Origin: Desarmillaria ectypa
Taxonomy: Eukaryota > Basidiomycota > Agaricomycetes > Agaricales > Physalacriaceae
Length of the DNA: 64,000 bases
NCBI GenBank assembly: GCA_030407005.1
Contig: JAUDYN010000002.1
Span: forward strand, 2,728,001-2,792,000
Direction: 5' to 3'
Shown here: in pieces, positions 58,090-64,000 of the stretch
Position numbering within the stretch: the first letter of the stretch is position 1
How the letters are laid out: each line of letters opens with the position of its first letter
Notes under the pieces: generated by a model
Database searches by the model: none
What the model saw: only the letters and a program-made list of their open reading frames with translations
Told to the model about the DNA's origin: nothing
Translations under genes and position numbers: made by a program

Positions 58090-59773
58090 TCACGGCTTCA
58101 CCTCACGGTCACCCTTCAAGAGATAATATGATGCGGTGTTTTTCACTTCTTGTAACCACTCTTCAATAATTGCTTTATCAGTAACATTGTTATCCCAATA
58201 GACCACTAGTTCTAGCTCGTTTCGAAATGTCAAAGCTCCGAGGTAAAGTTCCCGGGGACAACATCGAAGACGTAAACCGGAGCAACGTAGGTGGATTCGA
58301 GGGGTTTTCCCGCTTACTGGATCCGAAAACTCGTGCGGGAGAAGCTTATCAACCTACTGTTTGGTTAGAAAAAGAGCGAAGATAACCACCGATGAGGCGC
58401 ACGCTTCCAAAGCTAGAGCCACCAAACGAAGGCACCACGCCAAGCTTTGCCTGGTCAATAGCAGGGATGGAGAGACCTTCCTCTTTTGAATATGATGTCT
58501 GCGCTTTGGACTCTAGCTCCTTTAACATCTTTATCGTGGGGGGGGAGGTAACGAGCCGAGCCGATGTCAAGAAACAAAGGGTGATTCAGAAAATCATCAA
58601 CACATTTCTTCATAATCCTGCACCTATACCAAAAGCGTTGACGTGACAAGAGAGGGGACGAATGACATCGGGTAGACATATAATCCTATCGAAAGTATAG
58701 GATTCTCGGCTCCTCCATGGGTGTGCCACTCGCGATCCAAGTACGGCCTGACGTTAACTGGGCCCGTCGTGTACGTAGGTTCCCTTTTCCTGAATTCCCA
58801 TTCCTCCTTTGTCATCAAACCTTGAGCATACCTCCTGCAAAGAAGACGGCCCATGGCGATCTGACCAAGTACGACATAAACGCTCCCAAATCCGAATCCG
58901 TAGTCTCGGCATATTTTCAAGATGCGGAGTGTTTCTTCTGCAGTGAAATGAAGCACCGTCTTGCGAGAGTCAGCAGATTTCTCGTTCATGTGGATGGTGA
59001 AATTTCCAGGGAGTGTTTGACCACCGCTCTAAAGCTATGTATGCCAGGAAATTAATTAGAATGTGAGGTAAGTTGAAAGATGCACGTTAAGCTTTCCGAA
59101 TCGAATAGAAGCGATGACGTGGGCCATGGCCTTGTGCCATCGTTGTGTAGCGATATTGAGCCTTCTGATGGGATACAAGTCATCGGCTGCAAGCGATAAC
59201 GCTAGCTTCTCCAATAGGTGGGGCGCTGGTACAGGTGGGGATGAGGAAGACAGGAAATCAAGCAGTGTCCGTACAACGGTGTGACGCGAGACCCCATCGC
59301 TCACACAGTGAGCAGCATGGAAGATGATGTGAAAGCAATTTTCCTGATCTGATTGCCTGAAGACGAAGAGTCGGACGAGGTGATAATCGTCAAGGATCTA
59401 CTCTTGATTGAGAATGTTTTCTACCGTCGCATCCGCATCGCTGAATGATGGGACCGTCATGAAGATCACTTCGCCAGGGATGTGCGCTTTGAGTTACGAC
59501 GAAATGCACGTCTTCGTCCCTATCCCCGATAGTTTCTACCTGTGCGCCGAGGAGAGGGTGCATCTGCTTTGCAAACACCCAAGCCTTGCTCACAGTTTCT
59601 TCGGTGATTAAGGAGATTTCATCGTTTGATACCTCGAAACATACTGAGTGGGCACTATCTGTGGCCCCACACAAGACTCGGCCGCGCAAGTAGAAATGCA
59701 ATTCGTTAAGACCCAGAGAGCGCTCATAGATGGGATATGGAGAAGACGAGCGCAACTTCCATGGGGCGCGCAT
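58090..59773 (-). pseudogene. Condensation-like alcohol O-acyltransferase, inactivated
   Basis: From the ATG at 59773 the sequence follows basidiomycete CoA-dependent acyltransferases: YERSLGLNELHFYLRG, SKAWVFAKQMHPLLGAQ, then a one-base shift near 59495 into KAHIPGEVIFMTVPSF. A TAG interrupts at 59399-59401, but the same frame goes on as DDYHLVRLFVFRQ and HIIFHAAHCVSDGVS, carrying the HxxxD catalytic motif. After an intron come HMNEKSADSRKTVLHFTAEE and RILKICRDYGFGFGSVYV. A second shift near 58650 leads to SRQRFWYRCRIMKKCVDDF, and a third at a run of eight C/G (58539-58546) to TIKMLKELESKAQ. The end reads RELYLGALTFRNELELVVYW. Four lesions make a functional product unlikely. Surrounding genes are intact. 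Confidence 0.75.
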
Positions 59774-60372
59774 GTAAAACAGAAAACAGAAAAGGCGTAT
59801 ATGGTATCGGGATCGCGAGGCTCAGGACGGCGAAATGAGTAAGGAGATATTCGTTGCAAGCGCAATGTCCCTTTTATCTAAATCCGCGGGGCAACGAAAT
59901 ACGTACAATTTTGTAATAATTCTATCGAACAAAGACGAGAACATTGATGAACACTGGCAGCACTGTCATTGGGTGCGAGTAATGGAATTCAAATTCAACT
60001 TTGCGTTTGAGTCTTGACTGGCTCATCACGTGCACCCATCTGGGTACAATTGACCAAAATTGACAGCATTTAGTCAAAAACCGAGCCGGACTGATGCAAT
60101 CTATGGGTTACCAATTACCAGAGAGGAGATTCCTGTTAAAAGATATGGTACCCATTTCCCTGCGAATGGAGTTAGTGGAACTCAAAATCTATGGGGTATC
60201 AAAGTATACGAGTTACGAGGGATTCGACTGTAGACGGCCCGAACCCTGCTGGCTGTTGTGAACTTCGTCAAGGCTTAGACGCGATTTTTGAGAAATATCA
60301 TCGTTTCAGCTGTAATTATGTGTGGATCAATCGACTTTACCTAAGCACTTAACTTGCTTTCCAACTTCCACC
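59774..60372. other. Divergent intergenic region
   Basis: 599 bp between the pseudogene start and the FAD monooxygenase start. No coding evidence and no recognised element. Confidence 0.4.
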
Positions 60373-61773
60373 ATGTTACCAGAAACCATCTCAGTTCTTA
60401 TTATCGGCGCAGGCCCTACCGGGCTCGCTGCTGCCATTGCACTCGTAAAACAAGGTATTAAGGATATCGTCGTTGTCGACGCTCAATTACAGGGCCAGAA
60501 TTCTTCTCGCGCTATTGTTGTTCACGCAGCAACCTTGGAAGTACGTATTTCACGGAAATACATTCCTGCGACCTGCTAAGACTATTATTCTGTAGGCACT
60601 TGAGAGCATAGGATGCGTAGATGCCATCATCGCTAAAGGCGTGAAGGGTAGGGGAATGATGTTCAACAGGAACACCGCTACGTTTATCTCTGCAGAGTTC
60701 AAGGGCTTGTTGGCGCCGTATACTCGCTATGATTTTGTCTTGCTCGTACCCCAGACAGTGGTTGAAGACGTCCTTCATGCTGAGCTCGTTCAGCATGACA
60801 TCCAAGTGCTACGTCCCCAGCGCGTTGTCGGTATGGCAAGCAGCACGGATCATAAATGCCTGAACGTGACTTTTGAGTCTGGAGAAGTTATCAGGGCCGA
60901 CTATGTCATTGGTGCTGATGGGAAAAAGTCTGTCGTAAGTCTCCCATTCGCCAAAAAAAGATGTGGGCTTACATTATTCAGGTCCGTGAACTTGCCGGTA
61001 TATCCTACACCGATCCTGATAATGCTCCCATCGAGGACTCCGTTGCACAATTAGTACTAGCAGACGTCGTGTTCTCCCCTCGACATACTTCTCTCTCTGA
61101 TGACTGCTTGATGGCCCATGTCTCCCCCTCGGGTGTGTTCTTGACGCTCCCATTACCTTCTTATCACCCCGATTCATCATCAGACGACATGGTACATAGA
61201 ATCATTTTCAACATCCCTGCGTCGTTGGGCGCTCCACCCTCCAACCCGTCGACGGAGTACCTCCAAGACCTCCTCAACACTCAGGGACCGGCACATATGT
61301 CTTCGGATCCAGCCGTAAACCAGCAGCCCATCCATATCGCAAAAACTGTGTGGTCGTCAAGGTACAGGACAAGTTCCGCCATTGCTGGTACGTTCTTCAA
61401 GCCCTTGCATAATGAGGAAGGGTCCCAGGGAGGCAGAGTTGTGATTCTCGGTGATGCAGCACACACTCATTCACCTTTTGGAGGCCAGGGGATGAATCTT
61501 GGTATCCGAGACGCGGTCTTCTTGGCGCCAGCACTGAAAAAGAGTCTTTCGGAGAACACGGATGACGAACTGGAAACCTGGGCTGCAACGAGACGTACGC
61601 GGGCTTTGACGACAATACACATGACAAAACAAATTGCCGCTTCAATGAACCATATCCTTTCTCCGAACAGATTCATAGCATCTGTATCGTTTTGGATATT
61701 TAGGTTTGTGACAAGATTTGCATTCATGAGGCGGTGGGTTGTTCTGCTATCTATATGTTATCCGAAAGCTTAG
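60373..61773 (+). CDS. FAD-dependent aromatic-type monooxygenase (class A, PHBH/phenol hydroxylase fold)
   Basis: Exons 60373-60540, 60596-60934 and 60982-61773 give 432 residues. The N-terminus reads TISVLIIGAGPTGLAAAIAL, the FAD-binding GxGxxG, then DIVVVDAQLQGQNSSRAIVV, where the SRA turn is typical. DYVIGADGKKSV is the DG motif, and RVVILGDAAHTHSPFGGQGM followed by NLGIRDA is the GD motif that contacts the FAD ribityl chain. The fold belongs to single-component hydroxylases that act on phenols or similar rings. The protein is shorter than phenol hydroxylases because the C-terminal thioredoxin-like domain is missing. It ends in a hydrophobic stretch (SVSFWIFRFVTRFAFM). The substrate is unknown. 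No signal peptide. Confidence 0.9.
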
Positions 61774-62063
61774 TCATTACAACAGCATGACTGCTTGGAA
61801 ACTAAGCGGGCTGGGAAACCGCTGAAGAGATGAAGCATACAAAAATCAAAAATCAAAAAATAGGCCCCTCTCCTCATTTAATATTTCTATTAGGTAGCCT
61901 CTGATCAATAATGAAACCCCATGCCACGAAGTCAGATTTCAGTTCCCACTGGTAATAGTGGCCGATGGGAAGGGACTGCTGAAGCATCAGTCTCCATACG
62001 AGATGGGAAACCGGTTCCAACAGGTTTCTGTGCACTGCAGCGAGACCTGAGTCAGACTGCGCA

Positions 62064-62846
62064 CTAGGGACGATAGACGCACGTACAAATATTTCGTATG
62101 GTCACTGCTCTCCAGAGAGAATAGTTCAAGTAATAGTGCAAGTTTCCTCGACGCTCAGGCCATGGAGCTGAACCATAAAAGTATCTTGTTAGGGCCCCAT
62201 CGATGGTTTTCTCACTTTTTATCATCAGCGTGGAATTAAGCGTCGTTTTAAACCCAGAGCTCATAGCCCTAATAATATTGTCCATTCCTAGGTCGACCAG
62301 CCTGGGAGCGTGACCCGGGCTTTTAACATGAAAATCCGCTCTGTGTACTGTTACATTCTTGTCCGGGTCCAGAAAGATGCAGAGACTGGTTTTAATAATC
62401 CCCGGGATCCCCGTCAACTTGGAGGCGGGGAACTGAAGGTTGAAGGATAGTTGTCGGAGAGAGGTGAAGCATACTCGAAATCCAATAAAGTTGGGCAAAT
62501 TTGTCAGCAGGACATAGGCATCCTTTGCAGCTTCTTCGTCTGGCTGAGTCAAGTCGACGTAGCATGTCATGGTGCGAACAGATGAAGGAAGGCGGTTGCC
62601 ATAGATGACCGACTGTTGTGACTGTATGATGGCACAGAGATAGGATTGAAGGTACTTGACGGTCGGGATGTATACATCTTGAGAAGAGTGAGCAGCGTAG
62701 ATGTCCTGCCAGACGCTGTTTATCAATGGACAGGTGGCCATGAAGTGGATCCGGTCTTTGGAGGGTATTGTCGAGTTCCAGAATTCAGAGACTATGAGAT
62801 CCACAATCTCTGGAGGAAATGTTAGCCTTTCAGATGCACTAAGCAT
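62064..62846 (-). CDS. F-box-like protein, Agaricomycete family
   Basis: A single-exon gene of 260 residues. It begins SASERLTFPPEIVDLIVSEF, WNSTIPSKDRIHFMATC, PLINSVWQDIYAAHSSQDVY: the 'L-P-x-E-I-x-D-x-I' start and 'L..C.L....W' spacing of an F-box-like helix set, which would bind Skp1 in an SCF ubiquitin ligase. The rest has no leucine-rich repeats that can be called; it contains VRTMTCYVDLTQPDEEAAKD and RLVDLGMDNIIRAMSSGF. This belongs to a large, poorly studied family in mushroom genomes. The function is unknown, and the F-box call is by pattern only. Confidence 0.65.
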   Translation of the reverse strand: MLSASERLTFPPEIVDLIVSEFWNSTIPSKDRIHFMATCPLINSVWQDIYAAHSSQDVYIPTVKYLQSYLCAIIQSQQSVIYGNRLPSSVRTMTCYVDLTQPDEEAAKDAYVLLTNLPNFIGFRVCFTSLRQLSFNLQFPASKLTGIPGIIKTSLCIFLDPDKNVTVHRADFHVKSPGHAPRLVDLGMDNIIRAMSSGFKTTLNSTLMIKSEKTIDGALTRYFYGSAPWPERRGNLHYYLNYSLWRAVTIRNICTCVYRP

Positions 62847-63009
62847 GCTGTTGCAAGGTATGAGGAGAGGAGTAGAGATTTCGAAAGTAGGGGCCTCGCG
62901 AAGATTTTAAACCCATTTTTAGGAGTCACTCACACCCGGACCGAAGTCACCGGCTCCCTTATCGGTGGATTTTTCTACTGGACTGTCATTTTGAGTGTCT
63001 TCGACCTAT

Positions 63010-64000
63010 CTATAACATGGCTACTCCAATACCTTTACCGGCACTAGTATCCTCGGTGGCTGTCATACCAGCCAAGGGCGTTGTCCGCCAATTGTACAGA
63101 TAGAAATTCAAAAATCCATCGCCCTTCCCAAACTGTTTCAAATGTCATCAAACAAGTCAGATGCAGTGTGTGTAGTGCCCGACACACCTTTAGATCCGTC
63201 AAAAAATCCACGTTATCCATCAACGTCAGAGCATTGAAGACGTCAAACTTTGCGTTGTATGCGATCACCAGTGCATCGGCAATAAGTTGTTGTAACCTCT
63301 TCTTGAACCTGCCATCCGATTCGGCACCTGGTTCGAAAGCTGTGGCACTGGCGTAGTAGTATAGATAAGCAGCCTGCAGCACTCCAGGGCCAGGGGTATT
63401 GATGACGGTCGAAGGGAGAGAGTAGAACGAGAAGAAGTCAGTGACTTGGTGGGTATGTGGATCCTGAGGTATGGATGTCAAAAGCATCACTAAACACAAA
63501 CTTTGAGAGAAATTTTACCTCAACAACATAGCACCAAGTGACCTGCTTCACTCGCCTTCCTGGTCCCCCATCTCCAAGTTTCCCCGTGCCATTGCCGCTC
63601 AAAAATTGATGCTGGACGTCATCAAAGTTCATAGCCGGGGCCATGTCATACCGTAGCATAAATCTTGCGAACAAGTCTGCAACTTGCTTCACGTCCTTCT
63701 CCTCCATTTCTCGGATAGGAAGCGTAATTTTGTCGGGGACTTTATTGTAGTTGATCAGTCGTGCAAGGGACATGTGTCGAGGGACGGATGTAAAGTGGAT
63801 ATCAACCAACTTTGTGGTATTCAAAGCGCGATGATAATACTGGCAAGTTGACACTGGAGTGGGAACGACGACTCCAGCCGTGTATATCGCCTGGAAAATT
63901 CCTTCGAGATGTACTCGGCGTGTCACTTCCTTGATCAGGACTGGTGCTAATCGCTTGGAGCGCAGTTTCTTGTGGACACAGAGATAATTGATTTCGCATG
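63010..64000 (-). CDS. NMT1: Glycylpeptide N-tetradecanoyltransferase (N-myristoyltransferase), N-terminal part outside window
   Basis: NMT attaches myristate to the N-terminal glycine of proteins. At the right edge the frame reads EINYLCVHKKLRSKRLAPVL, the myristoyl-CoA site, then IKEVTRRVHLEGIFQAIYTA and GVVVPTPVSTCQYYHRALN, all near-invariant in the family. VADLFARFMLRYDMAPAMNF and VTWCYVVEDP follow; across introns FFSFYSLPSTVINTPGPGVL and ALVIAYNAKFDVFNALTLMD are read. The final exon restores KFGKGDGFLNFYLYNWRT and ends GKGIGVAML, whose C-terminal carboxylate is the catalytic base. The last intron lies between DLK and FGKGDG. The first third of the protein lies beyond the window. Confidence 0.96.

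Noticed and set aside
1..64000. tRNA genes, rRNA, CRISPR arrays and intact transposons
   Set aside because: GGTTCGA-like strings were checked and fell inside coding exons without a matching A box or cloverleaf; no spaced repeats, terminal repeats or transposase motifs were seen by eye. A tRNAscan and RepeatMasker run would be needed to exclude short or degenerate copies.

Overview
This is a 64 kb piece of nuclear chromosome from a filamentous basidiomycete, probably an Agaricomycete. Genes are dense and sit on both strands. Most are broken by many short GT-AG introns of about 45-70 bp. Recognisable products include basidiomycete-style BTB/POZ and 7-TM membrane proteins, a fungal siroheme synthase, NPR2, a YCK-type casein kinase and GID4. 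I saw no CRISPR array, rRNA, convincing tRNA or intact transposon. All family assignments come from reading the translated exons by eye; no database search was run.

Layout. 1-5 kb: UBA3 (cut by the left edge) and RCL1 diverge, followed by a BTB/POZ gene. 5-8 kb: a soluble epoxide hydrolase-like gene and a multi-pass membrane protein. 8-10.7 kb: gene-poor, with one cryptic multi-exon locus. 10.7-15 kb: a membrane protein ending in a degenerate Smr domain, a broken GNAT acetyltransferase and a GPALPP (DUF3752) gene. 15-20 kb: ferric reductase and MET8 siroheme synthase. 20-25 kb: LEA-like membrane protein, IES2-like INO80 subunit and a DUF726/TMCO4 hydrolase. 25-32 kb: a cryptic gene, a YeeE/YedE sulfur transporter, the splicing factor SLT11/RBM22 and a MUP1-type methionine permease. 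32-40 kb: Asterix, a Zip3/HEI10-like RING protein and a JmjC protein. 40-49 kb: Ran/GSP1, a DHA2-type MFS transporter, an FMO/BVMO flavoprotein and GID4. 50-57 kb: casein kinase I, OGG1 and NPR2. 58-64 kb: an acyltransferase pseudogene, a FAD monooxygenase, an F-box-like protein and N-myristoyltransferase (cut by the right edge).

Most genes are conserved housekeeping functions: NEDD8 activation, 18S rRNA processing, chromatin remodelling, splicing, nuclear transport, TORC1 control, base-excision repair and N-myristoylation. Two patterns stand out. First, four head-to-head pairs share ATG-to-ATG gaps of only 100-119 bp. Second, ferric reductase, siroheme synthase, a YeeE/YedE sulfur transporter and a methionine permease lie within 17 kb, suggestive of an iron/sulfur-assimilation neighbourhood, although unrelated genes are interleaved. 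No secondary-metabolite core enzyme is present.

Exon ends given in the evidence were worked out by joining reading frames across GT-AG introns. Where a join could not be resolved, the entry says so.
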